From NCBI GenBank assembly GCA_013400115.1, contig VXBP01004577.1:992001-1056000 (forward strand): a DNA stretch of 64,000 nt, read 5' to 3'. This document shows positions 25,141 to 37,240 of the stretch, piece after piece. Numbering within the stretch: the stretch's first letter is position 1; each line of letters begins with the position of its first letter. Below the pieces are notes generated by a model. It was not told the origin of the DNA. It did no database searches and saw nothing but the letters and a program-made list of their open reading frames with translations. Origin of the DNA: Rhinopomastus cyanomelas (lineage: Eukaryota; Chordata; Aves; Bucerotiformes; Rhinopomastidae). A program made the translations under genes and the position numbers.

Positions 25141-25296
25141 GTTTAGCATGGGACTTGAATTCCTGGGGTCATGGGTTTGAGCCCCATGTAGGACAGCGTA
25201 TCTTGAGACAGCACTGTAGGCTTACCTTGCTCCAGCAGCGAGGGTTGGACTTGGATGATCTTTCAAGGTCGCTTCCAACCTGTAGCATTCTGTGAT
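25141..25296 (+). mobile_element. tRNA-Lys/CR1 chimeric SINE-like element
   Basis: A 156-base insertion in an older CR1. The first about 55 bases match the 3' two-thirds of a tRNA-Lys gene: agcatgggactt, then ggtcatgggtttgagcccca (variable loop and T arm, B-box-like gggtttgagccc), then a degraded acceptor end. A linker of about 45 bases follows. It ends with a CR1-type 3' end (gttggacttggatgatcttt, cgcttccaacc, attctgtgat). A tRNA head joined to a LINE tail is the plan of tRNA SINEs moved by a CR1; TguSINE1 of songbirds has this plan with a different tRNA. The A box and acceptor 5' half are missing, so this copy is 5'-truncated or arose by template switching. The CR1 sequence resumes directly on both sides. 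Confidence 0.65.
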
Positions 25297-25765
25297 ACCT
25301 AGAACATGTTGGACAGCATTGCATCTAGGTGTGTTTTGAAAGTCGCCAGAGAAGGAGACTCCACAATCTCACTGGGCAGTCTGTTTCAGTGCTCTGTCAC
25401 CCCAAAGTAAAAGCATTTTTCCTCATGTTCACATGGAACTTCCTGAGTTAATTTGTGCCTGTTGCCTTTTGTCACTGCATAGCACTGAAAAGAATCTGGC
25501 CGCATCCTTTTCACACCTATCCTTTAAGTATTGATAAGTATTGATAAGTTCCGCTCTCAGTCTTCTGCAGGTTAAACAGACAAAAGTCTCTCAGTGTTTC
25601 CTTGTAAGAGAGATGCTTCATTTCCCTAATCTGAGGCCCTGGGCACAGTACTCTAGATATAGGCTCACTGAGGCTGAGCAGAGGGGGTCTTCATGGACTC
25701 CAGAATACTGTTGGCTTTCTTGGACACGAGGGCACGTTGCTGGCTCACGGTTAGCTAATGGTGCT
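25297..25765 (-). mobile_element. Older CR1, continuation
   Basis: This continues the copy broken at 25140: cctagaacatgttgg, gagaaggagactccacaat, tgtttcagtgctctgtcacc, then the degenerate ORF2 region to about the segment corresponding to ggcacgttgctggctcacgg. A 12-base unit (ttgataagtatt) is partly duplicated at about 25527-25548. Many frameshifts. Confidence 0.88.
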
Positions 25766-27168
25766 GTCTTAATACAAAAACACTGCTGCTCACCTTGTCT
25801 CCCTCTTGATGTCTGCGTGCCAAAGTCGTAGTCCCTTAGCTCTGAAGTCTTGCTGTTCCCTGTGAGCAGTCCCTCTTCTGTCAAAGGGGTCTCAAATGCA
25901 AAAATCTGTGATGTTGCTTAACTGAGTTGATTTGGAGGGAAGTATTGTAGACTTTGGTCTTTTGCAGTAATTAATTATTCAGACAAACTGGACTGTGGAG
26001 CTCCCAAAATCTAGTATCTGTTTCATTTAGATGATCTGGAATGATGTGCAACTAATGACAGCCTGTTGCTGCAGAAAGCATCAGAGTTTAAACCAGTAAA
26101 GGCAGCTTCTGAGGCCTATAAAGGTAGCACTGCTCAATCAAACAGGGAATGACCATCTATGTTTCAAACTGAATGTGATGGAAAACTTAGCCATGAGGTG
26201 GTTACGTGATGTTAGTGTCATGCAGCCTAGCCACACTTCTCCTTTCCCTTTATTTTTGCTCATTTGTGTACTTTTTCATCTCAGCATACCGTGGCTTTTG
26301 CCCCTTTTTTCTCCCCAAAATTATGGCTTTGCTTTTCTCTAGGAAGATTTCCAAATGAGATTTCAAAGATCCTGTTTGAATGTGATATCGGCTAAAATTC
26401 CTGCGCATGAGCTCCCTCTCCCCCAAAGGAATTTTAAAATAATTAAGAAGTATTATATATGGACTACATATATGAAAATCTATATAAAACAATAAATGTG
26501 ATCATCTCCAGCTGTACCTGATACGAGGTTAAGTTGTGCTTAATGCCATGAGACAGCATCTATACTACACTATCTTTTTAACAGATTATAATTAGATTGG
26601 TTTCAGACTCCTTGCTCTTCAATGTAGGTTTTAACTTCATTAGAAATCTTATGTGTATAAGTCTGAAACTTTACATTACTTTGCAAGAACTGTGAAAGCA
26701 CCCTTTCAAGAGCACCTTCAACATCAGATCACTCTAGACAATTGCTTAAAGAATAATTCTTACTCTTCATTGCAATAGAAAGGACCTGGTTAGGAAACCA
26801 TCATATAATGTATTTAATAAAATGATTCCTGTATTATGAAAATCCTTATTACATCCAAATGAAGTCATGATCCTGCTGTGCTGGACACTGTGAACTCCCT
26901 ACAAAAGAGGGTTCTCCTGCTGCTAGGCTCTGAATCTCAGGCAGAACTCAGCTGTGGAGGGCTTGTGTTTTCTCCTTTCACCTATTTTCTTTATAATTGA
27001 GCTTTTAACATCCTTCTATGCATAAGGAGATGTTTTGATGGCTAATTATGTACATATGCAAATAACAACTGTCACACACAAAAAATCAGCAGATATAAAT
27101 ATACAATAAGAAAACAAACAAATGTTTAGCAGAAGAGAGACCACTACTATAAGAATTAAAGAACTTAC

Positions 27169-27369
27169 CTCCCTGGGGAACTGCTTTCTGACCTCCTGAC
27201 TGCTTAACTGAGCACAGCCTGTAGCAAATATGAGGAACTCCTCCCCTTTTGGTGTTTATTACAGAGAAACAATACTTCCTGTGACACCTGAGTAAATATC
27301 CTCTAGGAAAATCACCACAGAGTTTGTCTACAGCTAGCTTGTTCTTCCTGTCATCATAAACGCCATCCA
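27169..27369 (-). other. Candidate phase 1-1 exon of unknown gene or non-coding RNA
   Basis: On the minus strand 201 nt lie between acceptor attcattacag and the strong donor GGGAG|gtaagt. One frame is open throughout, and both ends are in phase 1 in that frame. It encodes about 67 residues including five cysteines (in LCGDFP, LRCHRKYCF and ICYRLCS). I do not recognise a family. The acceptor has a weak pyrimidine tract, and an open frame of this length is not rare by chance, so this may be a non-coding exon or nothing. It lies about 3.2 kb beyond the CpG island on the side away from MYO3A. Confidence 0.22.
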
Positions 27370-29741
27370 CTGTAATGAATTACCAAGCATTTCCAAAAGC
27401 ATGAGTTAGTTATTGCATAGATTTCTCTGAAGCAACCCTGAGCTTTGCCAGGTATTTTCTTTAGTTGATCAAAAGAGCTCTGTAACCCCTTTAGAAAGAC
27501 TTAGATGTGTGATCCTTGTAATCACATTTGAGGGGCTGGTTAGCTGAGGAGATTGTTAATAGGATACAAAACTTTTCCCATCCAACACACATCAGTACAG
27601 ATGAAAAGTTGTCACTGTTCAATACCTTTCTCATGTCCTGTGATCTAACCCAGTCACTACCTTAAACTTACAGAATGTGGTTTTCAGGCTTTTCTTACTG
27701 CATGTGTAATATAGGACTTCTGACAAACAGTAAAACAATTAAAAAGCTCAGTTGTAATTAATCCAATTAAAACTGCAATCAGAAGAATTAAAAAAATTCT
27801 TTCCAAAATATCTCCTCAGCTTCAACAAGCACACAAGAACAGGTGAGGTTTATAGCAATCAAAAAGCAGGAATTGCTGGCAAGTAGGAGTGGTTTAGAAA
27901 ACTGACAGTTCTTCACTAAAATTTCCCTGTATCAGCTGTTGCTGTTAGACCCGTGAGCTGCATATCTAGCGCAGCCTTTGAATGGTGATTACCTAACTCA
28001 CACTTACTGATTCATAACCAGCAGGAAAAAAACCAACAAGCAAACGTATACAAGGCACTGTTGAAATTTCACAGCTGTTTCTACCTCACGAGGTCTGAAG
28101 TAGCAAAATTATAGGGATTTACAGTTACTGCTTTCCAGCTAAGAAAATCCCAAGCCAGACTCAATTTGAATTGTCAAAAACTCCATTTTAAAACAAAGCT
28201 CCTCGTTTCTTCTTCTATTTTTTTTGTAACAAGGTACCAGGAACAGAGGTATTGGAAAATTTGGATTGTACAACCGTCCATGTTTCTAAATAATCACAGA
28301 AGAGAAAGTCAGGGGCCAACTGAAAATTGCAGAGAAGATCTGTGCTACAAAATGGCTTCTAGTGTCAGCAGTTCCTTAGAGCGCACTTATCCCTTCCTTG
28401 GAACACACTGATCTCTAAAATAACCTTAAAGGATTTTGCTTACGTGCAGTGATGTGAACTAATAAGAAGGCAGCAGGACATCCGAGGATTGCTGCTTTCT
28501 GCATACCTGGGTGTAACGTGAAGGGCCAACCTTGAAAATATGCAGGTATGGTTTAAGTTTGGCATTGTACTGCCATTTCCAGGAGAGCACAACAGATTCC
28601 TCGGAGTCATGAAGCTGGCTTGAAAATAGTGGGACTAAAAGACTAAATTAAACAACAAACACCAGTGACATAATAATACTGGTCGTGCAGGTAATCTTTT
28701 CAATACAGCAGTTAGGTGATCAACAGTCTGGCATTAAGAAAAATAACCATTAAACGAATGCTAACATTAACACAAATGTACTTTGTTATGTAAATAGGAT
28801 TGTGAACTAACAAAGTATAAGCAGCATCAATGTATTAATAAATCAAGCAGTTAAATTGATGTTTGATATATACACCTAGTTACCATGTCTGTTCTGGTAT
28901 GTACTTACAGCAGAGTTGAAAAGACCTTTTAAAAAAAATAAACCCCAAGAACCAGCAGTATCTTTGTACAAGATTATTTATACTTTTGCTTCCACCCTGA
29001 ATGAAAATAAGACCTAAAAACCACAAGCTGATTGGTGTAGAGGCTCCCACATGAGATATACCTGCACAGATCTAACATCCAGTGTCAGGTTGTTGCTGTT
29101 CAGGTGCTGCCATTTAACCATGTTTTTTTAATGGGGTAAGAAGAAGGTCTTTTCATATCAGGTGATAAAAGAAGCCTCAGCCTTGAGCAAGATTTTTCCT
29201 TCTGCCTCTGAAAGGGTCAAAGTGCACAAATGGAAGTGTCAGGCAGGATGGCATTTTGTATGAGTGAAAAGAAGAGGGAATCAGTCGTATCAGTAGCCAG
29301 AGCACACACACTTCTGTCGAGAAAGTTGAACATGGAGTCTGTCTGATCAGTAATAGGTCTCCAAATCTCTTGCTTATTTTCTTCTACATTATATGAATTT
29401 TTCAATCACTGTTGGCCAATGCAAAATATTCTCCATGTTCACGTTTTCCTCAAAAACTCATTATGATTCTTTGAAGTTAAATTTGAGACACTAAAGATAT
29501 TATGGTTTATATAAGACCAACTTCTCTTAAGACTGAATCCGTTCCAGTAGCCTTGGCAAGAGTCAGAGGGCACTGGCTCCTTAATCTGTGGATTAACTAG
29601 ATGTAGAGGTTACCATTTGCAAAAATTAACCTTCTAATCCAAATAATATGTCAAATTTAATTAAAACCTGTAAAAAGTAATCTAAACATTCAAGAACAGC
29701 ACTGAAAAGAATGATTACCTAATGAATGTAATGAATCATAG

Positions 29742-29835
29742 AGTAGAATCATGAATATTCTAGGTTGGAAGGGATCTCTAGAGGTCTTCTAGTCCAACCT
29801 CTGTGCACAGGGACAGCTCTACGTGTATGTCTACA
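29742..29835 (-). mobile_element. Older CR1 3' end, disrupted
   Basis: The minus-oriented 3' end of an older CR1 (aatcatgaatattctaggttgg, ggaagggatctctagaggtc). Interrupted by the plus-oriented CR1 that follows. Confidence 0.8.
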
Positions 29836-29975
29836 TCCTTCCTTTACTGGAGATGTTCAAGGCCCGCCTGGATGTGTTCCTGTGTGACTTGGTCTAGGTG
29901 ATCCTGCTGTGGCAGGGGGATTGGACTAGTTGATCTTTCAAGGTCCCTTCCAATCCCTAATGATTCTATGATTCT
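29836..29975 (+). mobile_element. CR1 3' tail inserted in an older CR1
   Basis: Plus-oriented common subfamily: actggagatgttcaaggcc, gcctggatgtgttcctgtgt, then the 3' UTR and tail ctaatgattctatgattct. Confidence 0.93.
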
Positions 29976-30065
29976 TGTGCTGAGGACTCCAGAATTGGAC
30001 ACAATACTCCAGGTGAGGTCTCACCAGGGCAGAATAAGGGGCAGAATCACCTTGCTTGATCTGAC
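29976..30065 (-). mobile_element. Older CR1, internal part
   Basis: Minus-oriented internal CR1 sequence (actccagaattggacacaat, ctccaggtgaggtctcacc). By comparison with the copy at 25069-25765, some 300-350 bases that should lie between this and the left piece are absent. Confidence 0.8.
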
Positions 30066-31585
30066 AAGTTTTATTTTGTTATATACCATATTTTTATGCC
30101 AATATCATATTTTTAAGCCAATACCATGATTTTGGAGGGATATGGCTTGTGCAGTTTGCAAATTTGAGGTAAATTGCACCTTTGATGTACTCAAATCTGT
30201 GCTTCAACAATGTCAGGTTTGGAATATCACATCATGTGCAGCATACTTCCAATGGATACACAAAATGTCCCAAGAGCTCTTTGTTCTGCTCCTTTTTTCA
30301 CATTTTACACTGTTTCAGACATCAGGAATTTGCTGTCAGTCTAGATCATCCTTCCCTTGGAGCCAGAGGTCACAAGCGTGTTGTCGGATTTCACACACTT
30401 TGCAAATCCACACTTGATTAATCCCAAACAGTTGCAAAATAATAAATAAACAAACCCTATAAAATACTGCTTTTCTTTCAGGCAAAGTAGAGACAAGCTG
30501 TTTGTATCACACTAGACGCAAATGAAGAATGATGTCGTGATCTGAGAATAACCTGGAAAGTTTGTTTTGAAGATTTTCTCCGTTACTCTGCCAATTATGT
30601 TATGAATTCCTCTGCCTTCTAACCCAGAGGCACACTGCAAATTAATCTTATTCCTATTCATGAGCCTGTCATTAATCTCTGAGGATGTTCCAAAGATAGC
30701 CTTCAGAGGATTTGGATTTGTCATCTTCTTTTAAATCCAGTTAGGGAGTGTAGCAAACAGTGACACAAACAGGATTACATTTCGAACGGGCCCGTTCTGG
30801 TTATGTGAGTGGCACACAGACGTGCTGAGCTCCTGTCTCCTGTGCTGCAGTTTGCTCTCTTCCTGAGTGCCCCTCCTGCTCTTTCTTGGTTGATTGTAAA
30901 CACAGTTGGAAAAAAAATTGGCAAATTGCCACGTTTTAAAAAGATAAAAAAGAAAGAAGGAGAGCGGTGTGCCATCCTGATTCTTAGCCTGTTACCTGTA
31001 TTACCGTACTTGTGTCCCAGTACTCTACCAGTTAACAGTATGTAATGTCTCCAACACTTAATTCTTCTGAATGGTGGGACCACTTTGTCATCTTGGCTGC
31101 TGGCAGGAAGAGAGGCACTTCCCTGTTTCTGCAGAGTACTTCCAGCATTTCTATGGGGACAGATTCTTTACAGCCAAACTGACATCGGGACCTTATTGGG
31201 GAACAAGCACTTTTTGAGATAAAAACACTGATTTTAAACATCGAGGGTAATGTAAACACTGAACTATGAAAGGAACCAGTATCCACCTCAGAATATCATA
31301 AAATAAGAGCAAAGAATTAACAACAATGAGCAGCTGTTAAAATGTCAAGAATTTGGCATTCCTGGAAGTATGAATAGCATACTGATTATGGCAGCTGATG
31401 TCCTAAATGGTCCCAGTTGCTCTATCCACGACCATCTCTAATCTGTCCAATGATGACAGACTGATTTTATAGTTTCTTAGGAATAATAAACAATTTACAA
31501 TTACTGGCTTTGTTATTTCTTATAAGCTGCTATAGTTAGCAAGGGTATTTATGAGGTATGTCAGAATCACAATATATCCTGTTAA

Positions 31586-31664
31586 ATATTCATATTATAT
31601 GATATTATGAATCATATGATATTATGAATATAACAGATTCATAATATATCATAATATAGCGTGT
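31586..31664. repeat. AT-rich direct and inverted repeat cluster
   Basis: The 16-mer atatgatattatgaat occurs at 31597-31612 and again at 31614-31629. Its last 11 bases (31619-31629) pair perfectly with attcataatat at 31637-31647 across a 7-base loop. The block could form a hairpin or cruciform. Confidence 0.85.
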
Positions 31665-31941
31665 TAAAAACAGTCATAAGACAAGATAAACTTAACCCCT
31701 TATGCTTTTTCTGACAAGATTCCCAGTTCTCTAATTCATCTTACCTGTGCTATATAAAGAAAACTGTTGGGTAGTCTCTGAAGTTTCAGTAAACTGGATT
31801 TAAATCAAATAAAACAGCCAGCATTCAAAACCCCAAAGCCAACAGTAAAAAGAAGAGCTTGCTTTCTCCTTTGCATTGTCTAAATAGCAAAGAAGACTAC
31901 ACTGTTTGTGTCTGATAAATAATATACCTTTGCAAACCTGA

Positions 31942-31953
31942 GGTAAGCTTACC
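31942..31953. repeat. 12-base perfect palindrome
   Basis: GGTAAGCTTACC is self-complementary and so presents a GGTAAG donor-like sequence on both strands. Probably chance. Confidence 0.6.
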
Positions 31954-34900
31954 TGTCTCTTCTTTAAAACATTTAAGTTGCAATTAGTATAATGGTTCAG
32001 CAGTTACTGTTTCTTAGCTGCTCTTCAGTGCCAGAATTAGGTCTTTAGTTTGCCTTTTAAAATAGCTTTTTTAAACAAATTGCTAAGCAATTCTGCAGAG
32101 GAGCCATCATGGATCTAACATGTGGAAGTTTTCAGTCCTGAAGATGAAAGTGATCTTTAAGAAGCTGCTCTGAGGTACAGGTTGAGTGGCATAAACTTTG
32201 CTCCTCAAATTCAGCAGCCTTTTCAGCCGCTGATGCTGTACTGTCTCAGAGGAATGAGCCATGCAAGGGGAAATTTAATTTCAATACTAAATTATGTGCC
32301 TCATGTAGCTGTCAGGTTTTTCCTGACAGAGTCCTGTGTGAACTGGACTTTGAACAAGTTTTCACAGCAGAGAACAGTGTCTCAAGGAGTAAGAGAATGG
32401 GGGTTGGCATGTATTTCTGAGAGGAGATGTAGGGCTGTTTAACCCACTGTTACAGACCTATGCACCGAAAAGAAGTGTTTTCCCAAGATGAGATATGGCC
32501 TCACTCCTGGGCAGTTTTGATAACAGTCTGCTCTTCACTTTGCAACCATAATAGCCCTCTCTTCATGTGACCCGTATGCACTGTGTATAATCATTTGTAA
32601 TAACTAATGCTGTTGCTGCTTCCTCACCTGTTCTTACTCCGTTGTGAGTCCATAGACACACTATTTGGAAAGACCAGATGAATCAGCTATCAAACCAGTT
32701 CCAAATTAAGAATTAGGATGAGGCATTTTATAAGAGCTTGGCTTATCTCACCTTTGCCTCTTACAGTGCTTCTTGTGCCTTTCCTTGATGGAGTTGAAAT
32801 TCCTAGCTGCTGGAAATCTGATGCTGGACTTGGTAGCCCACAGGTTTAGTTCACAGCAATGGAAATTTGGTGGTCCCACTGCAGCCACTTGGCCTTGGGA
32901 TTAAGGTATATTCCTAACCTTTTGTTGCCTGCCAATCTCCTGTGGAGAGCATCCTCAGCAGAAGCCAGGACTGTGTCCTTCATCCCTTCTTGTTAAGGCA
33001 TGCTAGTTAGTTGTTGCTTTCACACACAATGGAGACAACAATGCGATTTCTGACTGTCTGCTAAGCCATGGGGAGGTCAGGGTTGCTGCCGCTGCCCTGT
33101 GTGCACTTCTGTCCCCAATCAGCCTGTCTAGTGCAGCAGAGGATGTTTTTTTCCCGGAGATACTTTTGTGTACTGAGGTTCTAGCTCTGATTGTGGCAAC
33201 TGCCTTACTTAGCAGGCACCACAGGATGCAGAGGGAAAGAGAAATCAGAACAGCGGGGGAAGGCAAGAGCTCCCTGCAGAGGCTCAGGGAAGAGCAGGGC
33301 CACCCACTGTCTCCTCTGCTTGCATCTGACAATTGAGCCCAGATTTCTACCTTCAGTTCAATTTTCCAAGCAGAAAATCACTAACAAACTTTCCACAAAT
33401 ATAAACAACTTATTTTTTCTTATTTCCATTTATCTTTTTTTTTAAAAAGGATTGCATCCTAGGAGACATTCAAAATCTTACCCCTGTATCTTGCCACATA
33501 GCACAAGACCGCTCTGTCTGCTCGAAGGATGGTGCATGTGATTCTTTGCTACCAGTCGCTGTCTGACTCAAGGAGGGACTCCCAAATTCATTATGTGAAA
33601 GCTACATCATCTGGCTGAGTGTTCAGAGCACTACTGCATGCAAGTAACAACCAGCAATATGAGCAGCTGTTACTATATGAGAGAGTGTGAGGGAGTTCAA
33701 TATGGCACTGCTGTTTTCGAGCTGAGAAGCAGGTGCAGGTTTGTGATTATCAGATGAAACTATTACGACATATATTCCTAATCTTGACTGATTCAGGCTA
33801 AGGGTACAACTTGCGCTGGTTTGGAACATGCTGGGGACTGACCCTTGACAAGCACTATTTTAAAATGAAGTTATTTCCTTTATAGCCTGTTTAGATACAA
33901 GACAAGGAGCAGCACTCAATGCTTTCTGTCACTTTTTGTTCCTAGGATTCCTGAACGTGGCACAGTGTACACACGTCAGCAGCAGCCCACTGCAGGTGTG
34001 TTGCAGCAGGCGCTAGAGATCCACATGCTCACGGGTAGCAGTTCAGTGTGGAAATCTGATATAGAAGACCTGCTGCACAGGAAGCCAACAGGGCACCTTG
34101 GATGGCTGTTTCAGAAGGAGCACAGCGTGGGATATGATGTGTTTTGCATCTGTTATGCAACAGACAACAATATGCCAATTAATTCAGGTTGTGTTAGAGA
34201 GAAGAGATAACGTGTCTTGGATTTCCTACTCTTAATTTATTGAACAGCTAGGCCCTTGGGACTAATAAACAGTATTTCATCAGCCTGTAGGAAGCCTACA
34301 GTTCCTGATACAATAGAAAAACACCACCTTTCAGAATGGCAAAGTATTGCTAACAATGCAGACCTTGCATAATGAGCATCTCTGATGGACTATTCAAATA
34401 AATGTTCTGCCTTACTCCCTGATAAATATCAAGACACATGGGGTGAGTATTTACTTATTTTTTACCCTTCTGTTTCTTTACAGTGACGAGCCATGACAAA
34501 GCTGGGAAATCTTTTCATCACCTTCTCCTGGCACACAGATGACAAGGGACTTTCATTTCTTAGTCACTTCTTACATGGGACTCAGTCACCGAGGACCTAG
34601 GTAACAACCTGAAGTGACTTTGGTCCTCAACCACTACTGAGGGAATATGAATATAGAGGACTCCATTATTTAGTTGTTTCACTTAGGAAATAACTGAAGA
34701 AATAACTCAAAAAATACTAACTCGGCCATTGGTTTGTTTCTCTCTGTAGCTTCATTAATACAAATTGGAAGAACAGGTAATACAATAGAAAGTGTTTTAG
34801 CGTGACAGCAAATTCCTGGAGTCTTCTCACTTTCAAGCTAATAAATAAATCAAATGATCCTTATTCATGAAGATGGCAGTACCATCTTACTTCCTTGGAA

Positions 34901-37240
34901 GCTAGGTACAGTTTAACTAGGAGAGGGCCTTTTTTTTCACTTACAGAGAGCTTATTGAGGTAGTGGCTGCTGTAAATGTGAAAATAATTTTCTGCAAAAG
35001 GGCATTTTAAAAATGGATCAATACTGAGCTAATATTCTTCCAGGAACGGTTATTTTAACTAGTTCTAGGTGATGATGTATTTATAGAAGTCAGTTGGAAG
35101 GTCTGTACTTAAGTTTGGATGGCTATGCATCTCCTGATTCATAGTCCTCTTGCTCAGGTATTGTCAAATAGATTTACCAAGGAACCAGTGGAGTTATGAT
35201 CAGAACAATAAACCACTGTCCTGCATCTTCTTAGTATTATCTCTTTTCCTCTCTTTCAAAATAGGCAGCTTTGTCCTCACTAGTTTAGGGACACATCATC
35301 AGTCTGTTAATATTGTATTGCAACACGCTAAGGTTCAGCCTCAGTAAATCAAACTGCAGATGAGTTGTCTTTCTTCTAACCCAAGTAGTTGTGCTTTCTT
35401 CCACAGAGAGAAGAGTGCATCCTCTGAGATGGGAGATGTGTAATTCACTCTACAGAAAACTCAAAACTAAACCAAAACTGTTTAGTTTGCAAAATGGATG
35501 ATGTGACAGTCCTTTGGTGCTGAAGCATCTAGTGGTGAAGCACAGACTGAAGTGCTTACAGTCAAAGATGCAGTGACAAATTAGAATTATGTTCAATTTC
35601 CAGACTTTCTGAGAAGCCAGTGGCTTCCAGGCAAACCTTCCTGACAGTAGCTTTCTTACGATTCTGTCTGGAGCTGCTAAAAAGAATTCATTCCAACTTC
35701 TATCAGTCTTCACCAACTCTCCTTCACATTTGTTACCCTGGGTCAGACTCTCAGGTCTGTTGTAATCCACATTTATTGCTTTGGATACCCTCACTAGCAG
35801 CTCACAGTCTGACAGCAGGATCAGGGGCCCATGCTTTTGTTGTCTAAATAGCCCAAAGTATTGTACTTCTCGTGTGTTGTGTGTTCCGTGATTTATAAAT
35901 CCAATTATGTGAACTGAGATAATCAATGGATTATATTCTATAACTTGGCTTCTACGACTTACCTTGAATGGCTTTTTATTCAAGATGAGAAACAAGAAAG
36001 TAACATGAGACAGGCAGCAGAAGCCATTGTCCAGGTGCACGTAACACAGATAATTGTTTATTTAGCCATCTTTTTCTGGTCCATGAAAACTTTCTCAAAG
36101 GAGAAGGTTTCTTTAAGGTTGTAAAGGAACATTTTTATTTCTGTGTTTATTATTCTATCTGTTTACTATTTATCCATATCTCTGTATTGCTGGGGTTTTT
36201 GTTTGTTTGGTGTTTGCTGTTGTAGGGGTTTTGGGAGGTTTTTTTTGAACCAGTAGAATGAAGACAAAAATGTGGAAGAACAAAATTTAAGGGTGAGAAA
36301 ATAAGGGAATAAAGAAGACAACGTGTGTAAGACTTGTCCAAGCACACTTTTTTCTGTTTGAATTAGCAGAAACTTCTTTAGAGTAGAGATTAACTAATCA
36401 CATAGGTGTGAACAGTCACAGACCATTGCTGTGATGGAGGTTGAGCCACAATGTTCTTACTCAGCTCGGCTAACTAGACCAATGAAAAACCACCTAATAG
36501 CCGTGGCTCCTCATTTCTACAGTCTCCTTTGCTATATCAGCTGAAAACATGCATCCACACCTGCCCATGTGCATTCACACAGGACTGCAGGAATTCAAGA
36601 CCACGGTGGTAAGTTGCATTTGACAAGCAAAGCAGAGGGATGGCTGTGAGAGATCCATGTATTGAGCAATGTCAGAAAGGCACATGGTAATTTGTAGCTG
36701 AAACCATCACAGGCAAAGAGCTGAACCCTCACATGGTTTTTGGGTGAGACAATAGGCCCTGGGGTAGTTAAAAAGACACACGGTATGTGAGGAAGCTGAG
36801 AACAACAAGGACTGCTATGAGACTGCCTGACAGACATCCCACTGTGGATTGGAAAGAAACACGGGCTGTGGAGACAAGATGGTGAATGGCAGCAAAACTA
36901 CAGGCAGGACTGAGCAGGAGAAACAGAGAATTGCTGCTTGATCCTATCTGGCAAGTGTATTCCACCATGAACAGTGCAGGCTCACTCAGCCAATCCACCA
37001 CCAGAGTAACAGGCTCTCTATGACAGAGGGAGAAATTTGGTCTTTCTGTTTTGTGAATAAACATGAGGATTTGAAGTTGAGCTGACACACAGTGTTAATA
37101 TCTAACACACGTAGTGTCCCCCGCATTCACCAGAGCTAATATGCACGTTGTTCTCCCCTTTACTCAGTGGTGTTGGATTCTTGGACAATTGAGTAATCAA
37201 TTTTCAGACAATTGATTAGTTACAAAATTTTTACATTTTT

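Larger units (their letters stand above)
23961..29741. other. Intergenic sequence right of the CpG island
   Basis: Apart from the CR1 and SINE pieces and the candidate exon listed separately, the stretches 23961-24501, 24675-25068 and 25766-29741 hold no feature I recognise. The sequence is AT-rich, unique-looking and without conserved protein signatures. Confidence 0.55.
30066..37240. other. Intergenic sequence without recognised genes
   Basis: A stretch of about 7.2 kb with no CR1 copy, which is long for this window. It contains the AT-rich hairpin region at 31586-31664 and the palindrome at 31942-31953. The largest open frame (minus 35450-36040, 196 codons) has no recognisable motifs. Confidence 0.5.

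Noticed and set aside
25141..25200. Functional tRNA-Lys gene
   Set aside because: The D arm and the acceptor 5' half are missing and the remaining arms carry mismatches; the sequence continues into a CR1 tail.
35450..36040. 196-codon open frame on the minus strand
   Set aside because: No recognisable domain, no splice context and no similarity to a known family. A frame of this length can occur by chance in 64 kb when six frames and alternative starts are allowed.
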